Assembly: GCA_034666705.1 (NCBI GenBank)
Contig: JAXDLH010000031.1
Location: 1 to 37,660, forward strand
Length of the DNA: 37,660 nucleotides
Source of the DNA: JAXDLH01 sp034666705
Lineage (GTDB): Bacteria > Chloroflexota > UBA6077 > SHYK01
Direction of reading: 5' to 3'
Position numbers and translations under genes: made by a program. Below are positions 16,676 through 22,881 of the stretch, one piece after another (the first letter of the stretch is position 1; every line of letters begins with the position of its first letter). The notes beneath the pieces were generated by a model. The model saw nothing but the letters and a program-made list of their open reading frames with translations, did no database searches and had not been told where the DNA came from.

Positions 16676-16736
16676 TGCGATCTCCTACGGTGCCGAGGGG
16701 CGGGATCGAACCGCCGACACTGCGATTTTCAGTCGC
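16669..16736. repeat. attL: duplicated 3' end of tRNA-Phe
   Basis: This 68-bp stretch matches 21001-21068 with one difference (C at 16685, T at 21017). It contains the 3' 46 nt of tRNA-Phe from the anticodon stem to the discriminator base (16691-16736) plus 22 nt of flank. It diverges exactly at the anticodon stem. It lacks the 5' half of the tRNA and is not a functional gene. Confidence 0.9.
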
Positions 16737-16848
16737 TCGTCACCCGTCCCCGCTTATGTTGCAAGGTAGTCATTCGACCCGTTTCATGCCTGGAATACCA
16801 GGGTCGGGAGCGACGGTAGAGGCTTCCATCACGCTTCATCCCGGCCAG

Positions 16849-16880
16849 TGCTACCGCGTTCGGTAGCAGATGGGTAGCAC
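16849..16880. repeat. Arm-type repeat cluster, left end
   Basis: TGCTACCG and CGGTAGCA form a perfect 8-bp inverted repeat, followed by another GGTAGCA. The 20-mer at 16861-16880 matches 20922-20941 at 18 of 20 positions. Likely integrase arm-binding sites. Confidence 0.5.
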
Positions 16881-16943
16881 CAGGGAGATGCTCGGACGAA
16901 GGATCCACATCCGCCGACGGCCCCGGAACGGCCCTAAAGGTTG

Positions 16944-17393
16944 CTACACATTGCCACGAAGGAAGCGCCCGATGGGCAGTGGAGTGACTTTCCCGAAATT
17001 GTCGATGATGGCGTAACCGTGCACTCCTACCGGGAACATTCCAGGCAGCACGAGCATCGCCTTGGCCGCGACCCAAAGAAACTCCTCCGCACGTAATTCA
17101 TGCCTCCCCGTTGGACGAAACCAAGCGGCGGATACCCCCAGATCATGAAGCTGCCGCGCATAGGCGCGGTTGCGAGCTCGCTGCCAATCCTTCGTGACCC
17201 ACACCGCTCGATGCTCAACGAGCCACGGGATGATGTGCTCCTCATCCTTCGCGCCACGGCCTAACTCGGGTAGGTCGGCAGATACCGCAATGATGTCACG
17301 GAACACATGAGCGAGAGCACGGCCCACGAACGTGAGGTTCTCGTCGTAGAGAAAGCGCGACCTTAGTTCCGGCGCGCTAGGTTCTCTTCCCAT
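16944..17393 (-). CDS. PIN-like toxin, DUF5615/VapC45 type
   Basis: The 149-residue protein has a PIN-like nuclease layout: FLYDENLTFVGRAL with acidic residues Asp17 and Glu18, GRGAKDEEHIIPW with Asp50/Glu51, and AVWVTKDWQRAR with Asp69. These acids hold Mg2+ in RNases of this fold. The C-terminal half (GVSAAWFRPTGRHELRAEEF) is extended as in VapC45-like members. ATG 17393 lies inside the end of the antitoxin gene (31-nt overlap), so expression is coupled and antitoxin is made first. It should cleave RNA and be held inactive by its partner. Activity is inferred from fold and pairing. Confidence 0.75.
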   Translation of the reverse strand: MGREPSAPELRSRFLYDENLTFVGRALAHVFRDIIAVSADLPELGRGAKDEEHIIPWLVEHRAVWVTKDWQRARNRAYARQLHDLGVSAAWFRPTGRHELRAEEFLWVAAKAMLVLPGMFPVGVHGYAIIDNFGKVTPLPIGRFLRGNV

Positions 17394-18004
17394 GCGACGG
17401 CGTGCGCTACCTGGAGCGCAGAGAGATCGTAGAGGCTGGCGACATACTCCAGGTCATCGCCAGCGCGGATGAAGCCGTAGAGGGTTGCCGTCTGAATGCC
17501 CGTGTCCACGACACAGGGCGCACCAAACTGGCGATCAGGCCGGAGTGCCACACCATCCCAGGGATTCCACTGTGCCGCAGTGCCGTGCTCATAGACGATT
17601 GATCGTAGGACGGCCTGGAAGGCTTCCTCAATGGCGCCCTGGCCGCCACGGCTAGCGGCCACGAGGTGCTCCTCGCCCTCCTCCTCGGCGAGATGGATGA
17701 AGATGTCACGTCCATCTGTGTAGAGGTGCTCCGTCGCGAGAGGGCGTCGCGACTGAGTGCGATCGCGGAGATACTGCTCGGCCTTGCGAATGCGCTGGAG
17801 CGGAATACCGCGTCGCCGCAATTCGGAAACGACGTAGAGGCTGACGAGGTCAAGAAATGTGTAGTACGCGGGTCCCACTCGCTGGCCCTTGGCTCGGGAG
17901 GGGGCCAAGCCCTTTGTGGTCCACTCGCGAACGGTTTCGCGCGGCTCACCGAGCAGGCGCACGCAATCGGTAAGGAGATAGATCCCGGTTCCTGCCCCCA
18001 CCAC
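17363..18004 (-). CDS. MerR-HTH / DUF433 antitoxin (VapB45-like)
   Basis: The 213-residue protein has an N-terminal MerR-type winged helix (about residues 8-75: YLLTDCVRLLGEPRETVREW, then YYTFLDLVSLYVVSELRRRG) and a C-terminal DUF433 domain (about 140-205: ALRPDRQFGAPCVVDTGIQT, GDDLEYVASLYDLSALQVAHA). Such two-domain proteins pair with DUF5615-type PIN toxins; the HTH would repress the operon and DUF433 would bind the toxin. GTG 18004 has GAGAGGG upstream; GTG 18001 is equally possible. It overlaps the toxin gene by 31 nt and is the first gene of the pair. Both domains appear intact. Confidence 0.78.
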   Translation of the reverse strand: MVGAGTGIYLLTDCVRLLGEPRETVREWTTKGLAPSRAKGQRVGPAYYTFLDLVSLYVVSELRRRGIPLQRIRKAEQYLRDRTQSRRPLATEHLYTDGRDIFIHLAEEEGEEHLVAASRGGQGAIEEAFQAVLRSIVYEHGTAAQWNPWDGVALRPDRQFGAPCVVDTGIQTATLYGFIRAGDDLEYVASLYDLSALQVAHAVAWEENLARRN

Positions 18005-18590
18005 CGCACCCTCTCAGGCATTCGGGCGTTCTGGCCCATTATGCCCGGCCCCTCCGTCGAGGGCCAGCAAAATCGCGCCGTGTTTTCAGGAACGAACTCG
18101 GTGCGGACATCACCTGCAGGCATAACGAGCCTCGGATCGAGTTGGGAGTACCGCCGTGAGAAGCGCATCGCACGCCATAGTACTGCCAAGGCAGCTAATC
18201 CGGCTAAAGCTGAGGGCGCTTGCCCCCCTGTCGCCATATTCACGTTCTGCGGGAATTGCGCTGCTAACCCTGCTAATTGTGCTAATTACTGGCTCGCCTG
18301 CCCTGGGCCATTGGGGACGGCACCGGGCCGTTTCTATGGAATTCGCACGAACATGCAGTGCGAGTTAAGCGAAGAAAGCGAATTAAGTCCTGTGGCAGTG
18401 TGCTGCCAGCCCGAAGCCTCTCTAGCTTTTTTGGGGTGTACACCCCGGGGCAATGCGGTCAGCGCTCCATCGAATACGATGGCGGCTGCCGTTGGAGTCG
18501 TGGCCACGTCAATGGCTGTCACGGAGCGCGCAGCTGGTGCCGCTGTGCCCGGTTCATTCAACACGGACGCTCCATGTACCAAACATGAGA
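18005..18590. other. Gene-poor stretch with 9-bp-phased repeats
   Basis: No ORF here has convincing features. GCTAA occurs at 18194, 18203, 18263, 18272 and 18281, with 9-base steps within each group. The second group is a tandem array TGCTAACCC-TGCTAATTG-TGCTAATTA at 18262-18288. The region also must hold the antitoxin promoter (minus strand). It could be an operator, a replication iteron remnant or decayed coding DNA. Confidence 0.45.
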
Positions 18591-18998
18591 TCACGGATGT
18601 CTTCGGGTCAGCACCGGTCCGTCATCCCAAGTAAGCGTGAGAGTGCCGAATAGTTGCCGGGCGTCAAGTCGGAAGTCGCCCACTAGCGGCGTAGGTCGGG
18701 GCTCTGGCCCCGCCGTTTGATAATAGCCTTCCAGGATCGAGCTCCGAAGCAGCACTTTCGACCCTTCTCCACCCTGGACGAGACTCCACTTCCCGGCGTT
18801 TTGAAATACCTGACCATTGTTGTAATGGATCGTCTCCTCATATTGACCACCGGTCATGAGGGTTAGGGTCTCCCGGTGGAGATCGTCTTCGTAGTAACCC
18901 ACGAGCTCGCGCTCCTCAAACGTTCCTTGGCAAGCCACTGCCAGAGCGAGTGTGGCAATCAGACAGATGGCTGCTTTTACTTCCGTTTCCCCAACCAT
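18591..18998 (-). CDS. Putative lipoprotein
   Basis: The 135-residue protein starts MVGETEVKAAICLIATLALA and reaches a lipobox-like AVAC followed by QGTF, so it is probably lipid-anchored outside the cytoplasmic membrane. The mature part contains a pattern of small beta-rich lipoproteins: LVGYYEDDLHRETLTLMTGG, QYEETIHYNNGQVF and GKWSLVQGG. ATG 18998 has GGAG eight bases upstream; the frame continues to 19133. It is cargo of the tRNA-Phe element, placed between the toxin-antitoxin pair and a two-TM protein, and all run on the minus strand. Role unknown. Confidence 0.6.
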   Translation of the reverse strand: MVGETEVKAAICLIATLALAVACQGTFEERELVGYYEDDLHRETLTLMTGGQYEETIHYNNGQVFQNAGKWSLVQGGEGSKVLLRSSILEGYYQTAGPEPRPTPLVGDFRLDARQLFGTLTLTWDDGPVLTRRHP

Positions 18999-19145
18999 GG
19001 CACGGGCTCCGTCCAAGTGAATGATTGTGCCACGCTCCCCATAGGCCCTGCGCCCTACTTCGTGTTCGCTACCCCGGGCACATGCGCGAAGAACGACTAA
19101 ACTCAAGCCAAGGTGAAAACCGCAGGCCTTCACTCGTGAATCACG

Positions 19146-19161
19146 CCTGCATCAATGCAGG
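19146..19161. terminator. Short hairpin between element cargo genes
   Basis: CCTGCAT and ATGCAGG pair across CA, followed by GTTTCAT on plus. It lies between the two-TM protein gene and the lipoprotein gene and may weakly separate their transcripts. Confidence 0.25.
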
Positions 19162-19256
19162 TTTCATCGTGGCTTTGGTTTAGTCCCGCCGACTCGTTAT
19201 CGGCGTCATGGAGCGTTTCCTCCTTGACTTCTTGGGTTAACGATTACGCTCGTGGG

Positions 19257-19691
19257 TCAGTGGAAAACCAAATCAGCAACGACGGGTATCAGCCCCCCCA
19301 GGCACACGGCTGCAAACACGCACTTGATCCGAAAAACTACGCGTCGACGAGCAACCTCGAGCAGCGCATTCTCTTGCGGTTGCCATACGATCGACCATAA
19401 CTTCCAGGTCACCCGCGGACTCGCCGCTCCAATGCCCCGCAGATCCCTTGTTTGCGAACCTCCAAGTCGATGTCGATACGGCACGTAGAGGTCTGGATCA
19501 CGTAGTGATTGGTAGAGATCTACATATCGCATCTGTGCTCGAATCATCCACACGTCTAACGCAAACCCAAGGATGAGCCACGTGGCAAGTCCCACTAGCA
19601 AAGGTTCATCTCGAGTTAACAGGCCGGGTGACATTGCGAATTGCTGACCACGTTCCACCATCCTGGTGATCGATCGTATACGAATTGGCAA
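19257..19691 (-). CDS. Two-TM membrane protein
   Basis: The protein of up to 144 residues has two hydrophobic spans, about residues 30-50 (LLVGLATWLILGFALDVWMI) and 122-142 (FAAVCLGGLIPVVADLVF), separated by a soluble loop with LYQSLRDPDLYVPYR and TRDLRGIGAASPRV. The charge layout suggests the loop is cytoplasmic, but this is a weak inference. The start is uncertain: TTG 19691, ATG 19661 or ATG 19634, none with a good ribosome binding site. I cannot name a family. It lies between the lipoprotein gene and a palindrome in the tRNA-Phe element. Confidence 0.5.
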   Translation of the reverse strand: MPIRIRSITRMVERGQQFAMSPGLLTRDEPLLVGLATWLILGFALDVWMIRAQMRYVDLYQSLRDPDLYVPYRHRLGGSQTRDLRGIGAASPRVTWKLWSIVWQPQENALLEVARRRVVFRIKCVFAAVCLGGLIPVVADLVFH

Positions 19692-19796
19692 TGACGGGCC
19701 GGAATTGCTGGAGTCGGTCGCCTAGTCCTCAGCGGCTCCTACCTGCGAGCCGCGCCACCCTGGCGCGAAACGCCTCAATGCATACTCTGGTAGGTT

Positions 19797-19821
19797 AGCT
19801 GTCCGGACTCCGGACAGCTAC
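19797..19821. promoter_or_regulatory. Perfect 25-bp palindrome, operator candidate
   Basis: TAGCTGTCCGGA and TCCGGACAGCTA flank a single C. It lies between the XRE gene end and the two-TM protein start, so it could be the XRE regulator's operator for the cargo genes or a transcript-end hairpin. Confidence 0.5.
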
Positions 19822-19907
19822 CAACACCGGGGCTCTCTCACCGTATTCCGCGCGAAATATCGGAGCAGCGGCGGGGAACCGGGGTTTCCTCGGTATCTAC
19901 CACGTAG

Positions 19908-20375
19908 TCACGGGCACCCTCGCTCCTTCACGCTGCGAAGCCACGGCCGTGCAGGGACGGCACGGGTCCGCCGCCGCGCGATCCTCCGGTACAACGCACA
20001 CACCCGGAGCAGCTCCCGGCAGTAGGCGTGGCGCTCGGCCAGCGGCAGGCTGGCGTCGTCGAGCAGTTGGGTCGCTTCCTCGAGAATCGGATCCCAGTGG
20101 CCTAACTTCAGCACGGCGCGCGGAGCGTAGCCCGCGGCGATCCGCAAGTGGTCGTGCTCAGGCGGCGAGACGCCAAGCGCTCGCGCCAGGGCGTCGACGA
20201 ACACGACCGAGGGATGACCGCGCTGGCCACCTTCCAGCCGGATCACATAACTGCGATCGACGCCGGCCTCGTCGGCAATGCTGTCCCGAGTGCGGCGCGC
20301 GTGCTGGCGGTACGTGCTCAGCAACTCGCCAAGGGTCGCGCGCCTGGGCGGTATCGCAGGTGGGCGGGGTGGCAC
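19908..20375 (-). CDS. XRE-family HTH regulator with damaged or unclear start
   Basis: The recognisable protein starts at TLGELLSTYRQHARRTRDS and contains a Cro/C1-type helix-turn-helix (SIADEAGVDRSYVIRLEGGQ) and GVSPPEHDHLRIAAGYAP, as in phage and island regulators with an AAGYAP tail. A helical part with CRELLRVCALYRR follows. No ATG lies before the HTH; GTG 20375 is the nearest usable start but falls in DNA antisense to the integrase remnant, and no ribosome binding site is visible. The codon before RATLGELL is AGG, one change from ATG. The gene may therefore have lost its start when the integrase was truncated. Confidence 0.6.
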   Translation of the reverse strand: MPPRPPAIPPRRATLGELLSTYRQHARRTRDSIADEAGVDRSYVIRLEGGQRGHPSVVFVDALARALGVSPPEHDHLRIAAGYAPRAVLKLGHWDPILEEATQLLDDASLPLAERHAYCRELLRVCALYRRIARRRTRAVPARPWLRSVKERGCP

Positions 20376-20901
20376 GCGCAAGCGTGGTCGGACCTGGACC
20401 TCGACCGCGGCCAGGCGGCGATCGTGCAGACGGTACAGCGCCTGGTCGGCTTGGGCTATGTCTTCGGCGAACCCAAGACAGCCAAGGAGCGCCGTCAGGT
20501 CGCGCTCCCGAAGACCGTCCGCGAAGTGCTCCGCCGCCACCGGATCACCCAGGCCGAGGATCGCTTGCGGATGGGCCCGGTGTGGAATGACTGCGGCCTC
20601 GTGTTCACCAATCCGACCGGCGGACCAATGGATCCCTCCGCGCTCACCCGACGCTTGCGGCGGCTCCTCTAGGCGGCTGGGCTCACCGCGGTCCGCTTCC
20701 ATGACCTCCGGCACACGCACGCGACGTTGATGCTCAAGCAGGGCGTGCACCCCAAGATCGTAAGTGAGCGCCTCGGCCATGCCACCATCGCCATCACGCT
20801 GGACACCTACAGTCACGTGCTGCCCGGCCTCCAGGACGAGGCCGCGCGAGCTCGGCGAGTGGCTGACGGTCGAGCGCGACAAGGTACGCGAAGGCCGCTG
20901 A
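20346..20901 (+). pseudogene. Tyrosine recombinase (phage integrase), degenerate
   Basis: Only the catalytic domain remains. In order: WSDLDLDRG after a poorly conserved first-arginine region, the lysine hairpin GEPKTAKERRQVALP, then an in-frame TAG (20670-20672) between RRLRRLL and AAGLTAVRFHDLRHTHATLML. The second part has the HxxR box, LGHATIAITLDTYSHV with the catalytic Tyr, then LPGLQDEAAR. There a one-base shift is needed to reach the natural-looking end ELGEWLTVERDKVREGR and TGA (20899-20901). The N-terminal arm-binding and SAM-like domains are missing; DNA upstream is antisense to the XRE gene. Three lesions make it non-functional. It sits beside attR in the standard orientation. Confidence 0.85.
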
Positions 20902-20921
20902 GCGGGCGGTTTTCAGAGGCA

Positions 20922-20941
20922 CGGTAGCAAATCGGTAGCAC
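20922..20941. repeat. Arm-type repeat, right end
   Basis: CGGTAGCAAATCGGTAGCAC, two GGTAGCA units, matches 16861-16880 at 18 of 20 positions. It lies between the integrase end and attR. Confidence 0.5.
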
Positions 20942-20960
20942 GCGTCCCAACTGGGCAAAC

Positions 20961-21009
20961 CAAGAGCCCGCATCGTGACTGGTAATGACCAGCCAGATGC
21001 GGGCTCTTG
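20961..21009 (-). terminator. Element-borne hairpin replacing tRNA-Phe terminator
   Basis: Fourteen-base perfect arms CAAGAGCCCGCATC and GATGCGGGCTCTTG enclose an inner CTGGT/ACCAG stem. The right arm is in attR; the left arm belongs to the element. On the minus strand it is followed only by GGTTTGCCC, a weaker U-tract than that of the orphaned native terminator. Confidence 0.55.
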
Positions 21010-21068
21010 CGATCTCTTACGGTGCCGAGGGGCGGGATCGAACCGCCGACACTGCGATTTTCAGTCGC
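21001..21068. repeat. attR: repeat overlapping tRNA-Phe
   Basis: Sixty-eight bases identical to attL except position 21017. It includes the 3' 46 nt of the intact tRNA-Phe gene. Strand exchange would have happened somewhere within this identity block, most likely near the anticodon stem-loop as for other tyrosine integrases. Confidence 0.9.
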
Positions 21069-21095
21069 ATGCTCTACCGACTGAGCTACCTCGGC
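21023..21095 (-). tRNA. trnF(gaa): tRNA-Phe(GAA)
   Basis: A complete 73-nt cloverleaf: acceptor GCCGAGG with CCTCGGC and discriminator A, anticodon loop CTGAAAA (GAA), T-arm GGCGG-TTCGATC-CCGCC. CCA is not encoded. It is the last gene of a Leu-Val-Phe cluster and the integration site of the element. Confidence 0.97.
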
Positions 21096-21141
21096 GTGGG
21101 CGTTAGCCGCGCTGTGGTGGTCAGCGCCTCATTACCTGCGG

Positions 21142-21214
21142 TGGGCGAAACAGGGCTCGAACCTGTGACCTTCCGGGTGTAAACCGGATGCTCTCCCAGC
21201 TGAGCTATTCGCCC
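21142..21214 (-). tRNA. trnV(tac): tRNA-Val(TAC)
   Basis: A 73-nt tRNA with acceptor GGGCGAA paired to TTCGCCC, discriminator A, and anticodon TAC in loop TTTACAC. CCA is not encoded. It lies 46 nt upstream of tRNA-Phe on the same strand. Confidence 0.96.
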
Positions 21215-21237
21215 CTGCGCTGCTCGCTCGCCGTTGG

Positions 21238-21320
21238 TGCCCCGGGCGGGACTCGAACCCGCACGGACTTTCGTCCACAGCCCCTCAAACTGCCGCGTAT
21301 ACCAATTCCGCCACCGGGGC
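21238..21320 (-). tRNA. trnL(gag): tRNA-Leu(GAG)
   Basis: An 83-nt class II tRNA with acceptor GCCCCGG paired to CCGGGGC, discriminator A, loop TTGAGGG giving anticodon GAG, and a variable arm (TGGACGAAAGTCCG). The anticodon stem includes two G-T pairs. It is the first gene of the cluster. Confidence 0.94.
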
Positions 21321-21483
21321 ATGGCGCTTCATGCGAAGTGCGTCAGGAATTATACGGACCCGCGCCGAAGCCGGTCAACGCGTGGAAAGCCGATTTTGGT
21401 TATGAGGGAACACGCGCGTCGGTAGCGGCCAGCCGCGTGGGGAGCGTCCGTCGACGGCGCCGGTCCGGAAAGCATCGAAGAGA

Positions 21484-22881
21484 TCACGATGTGCCGAGCG
21501 CTGGGTGCGTCTCCGCGCCGCGCCGCCGGCTGATGAATGCCACCACCATGATGAGCACCGCGATCAGGATCAATACGCGGCTCACGCCGATCACGTCGGC
21601 AAGCCCGCCGATCAGCAGCAAGGGGATGATCGAGAAGATGTTGCCCAGCGTGAGCTGGACAGCGAACACGCGCCCGCGCGCCTGCTCCGGCGCTCGCTCC
21701 TGGAGCACCGTCTGCGACGCTACCACGATTGCCGCAAAGCCGCAGCCCGCGAAGAGCGCCGCCAGCATCACCCCGCCGACGATCGCCGCGTCCCCCTGCG
21801 TCAGCGCGCCCAGTTGGCTCCCCTCCGGCGGCAACGCCCCGAGCAGCCGTCCCATTGCCGGCAATCCCGCGACGACGCCAAGCGACAACGACACGTCGAC
21901 CAGACCAGCACTGATGATGCGGCCCCGATCCGCCAGCAGCGACGCCGAGGCGCGGCTGAAGATGAACGCGGCGCCGAGCATACCGATGCCGGCCGGCGCC
22001 ATCACGAACACCGCGTCCTCGGCCTGGATGCCGAGCGTGACGACGAAGCGTGGCGCGAGCATCGCCACCACCAGCGTCAGCGTGCTGCCGAGCGTCAGAT
22101 ACCCCATGGCCCAGAGCATCTCGCGATCGCTGCGCAACAGCATCCACACCTCGCGCAGTTGGCCCATCAGTTCGCCGCCCGGGTTCACGCCGCTGCGCAG
22201 CGACCGGCGGCGCGGCGGTGTGTACGGATCCGGCCCCCAATTCTGATGACCCGCGGCTTCGCGCCGCGACGCCAGGACTACGTCGGCGTCGTCGGGCTCG
22301 GCGGGCAGCCGCCAGACCAGCAGCCCCGAGACCAGATAAATCACCGACATGAGGAAGAAAAAGCTCGTGGTGCCCATCGCTTTTACGATGAGCGGCCCGA
22401 AGAACACGAGCCCGAGCAATTGCGAGGCGGTGAACGTCAGGTTGAACATGGAGTTCGCCTGCAGCAGCCGCGAGCGCCCAACCAGGAACGGGATGATCGC
22501 CGTCTCGGCGGGTGCGAAGAACTGGGTGATGACCGAGAAGACGAAGCTCACGGCGTAGAGCATCCCCAACGTATCGTGAAACGCGACGTAGCCAAGCGCG
22601 ACGACGGCCCGCGCCAGGTTCGTCACCATGAGCACGGTGCGCTTGTCCCAACGATCGACGTACGCGCCGGCCGGAATGCCGAACAGCGCCGAAGGCACGA
22701 TGACCGAGAGGATCGTGATGCCGAGCTGCGTCGTGGACTGCGTCGCCTGCTCCACGATGACGAGCAGGGCATACCAGATCGCGTTCTGCGCGGTCTGTGT
22801 CAACCCCTGGGCAACCCAGAGACGGAGGAACGGGCCGTTGCGCCAGACCGGTGGGTCGGCGCTGCTGGCCTCCCTGGTCAC
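21484..22881 (-). CDS. MFS transporter, DHA3/enterobactin-exporter-like
   Basis: The 465-residue protein has about twelve transmembrane helices and the MFS motif A variant GIPAGAYVDRWDKRTVL between helices 2 and 3. The N-terminus (FLRLWVAQGLTQTAQNAIWYALLV) and the APAETAIIPFLVG segment are typical of DHA3-type MFS proteins, which export drugs or siderophores by proton antiport. A cytoplasmic loop at about residues 200-240 is polar. GTG 22881 overlaps the DUF951 gene stop by four bases, so translation is coupled. A large antisense ORF on the plus strand is a shadow. Substrate unknown. Confidence 0.9.
   Translation of the reverse strand: MTREASSADPPVWRNGPFLRLWVAQGLTQTAQNAIWYALLVIVEQATQSTTQLGITILSVIVPSALFGIPAGAYVDRWDKRTVLMVTNLARAVVALGYVAFHDTLGMLYAVSFVFSVITQFFAPAETAIIPFLVGRSRLLQANSMFNLTFTASQLLGLVFFGPLIVKAMGTTSFFFLMSVIYLVSGLLVWRLPAEPDDADVVLASRREAAGHQNWGPDPYTPPRRRSLRSGVNPGGELMGQLREVWMLLRSDREMLWAMGYLTLGSTLTLVVAMLAPRFVVTLGIQAEDAVFVMAPAGIGMLGAAFIFSRASASLLADRGRIISAGLVDVSLSLGVVAGLPAMGRLLGALPPEGSQLGALTQGDAAIVGGVMLAALFAGCGFAAIVVASQTVLQERAPEQARGRVFAVQLTLGNIFSIIPLLLIGGLADVIGVSRVLILIAVLIMVVAFISRRRGAETHPALGTS

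Larger units (their letters stand above)
16379..16943. other. Gap holding chromosome/element boundary
   Basis: This 565-bp stretch has no intact gene. It holds a possible gene remnant at its left edge, the orphaned native terminator of tRNA-Phe (16643-16675), the attL copy of the tRNA (16669-16736), and arm-type repeats (16849-16880) just inside the integrated element. Confidence 0.6.
16669..21068. mobile_element. tRNA-Phe-integrated genomic element, about 4.3 kb
   Basis: The element is bounded by 68-bp direct repeats derived from tRNA-Phe (attL 16669-16736, attR 21001-21068; offset 4332 bp). It contains a tyrosine integrase pseudogene next to attR in the usual place, GGTAGCA arm-type repeats at both inner ends, an XRE regulator, two envelope protein genes and a toxin-antitoxin pair. 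Base composition drops inside (32/60 and 31/60 GC in two lines counted, against 42/60 at 22021-22080). Together these show a small integrative island whose own integrase is dead. Whether it was once a phage-satellite or plasmid-like element cannot be told, since no replication, packaging or transfer gene is recognisable. Confidence 0.85.

Noticed and set aside
16691..16736. A second tRNA-Phe gene
   Set aside because: Only the 3' 46 nt are present; sequence diverges at the anticodon stem and no D-arm or 5' acceptor strand follows. It is an att copy.
18193..18288. CRISPR array
   Set aside because: The repeats are nine bases with no spacers of regular length, and no cas gene is visible in the window.
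17666..18634. Long plus-strand ORF of 322 codons in the island
   Set aside because: Its first third is antisense to the DUF433 antitoxin gene, composition is irregular, and no domain is visible. The AAN-PAN repeats come from the 9-bp DNA repeats.
20148..20345. Upstream extension of the integrase ORF
   Set aside because: The DNA is antisense to the XRE gene's HTH region and the translation lacks any integrase N-terminal similarity.
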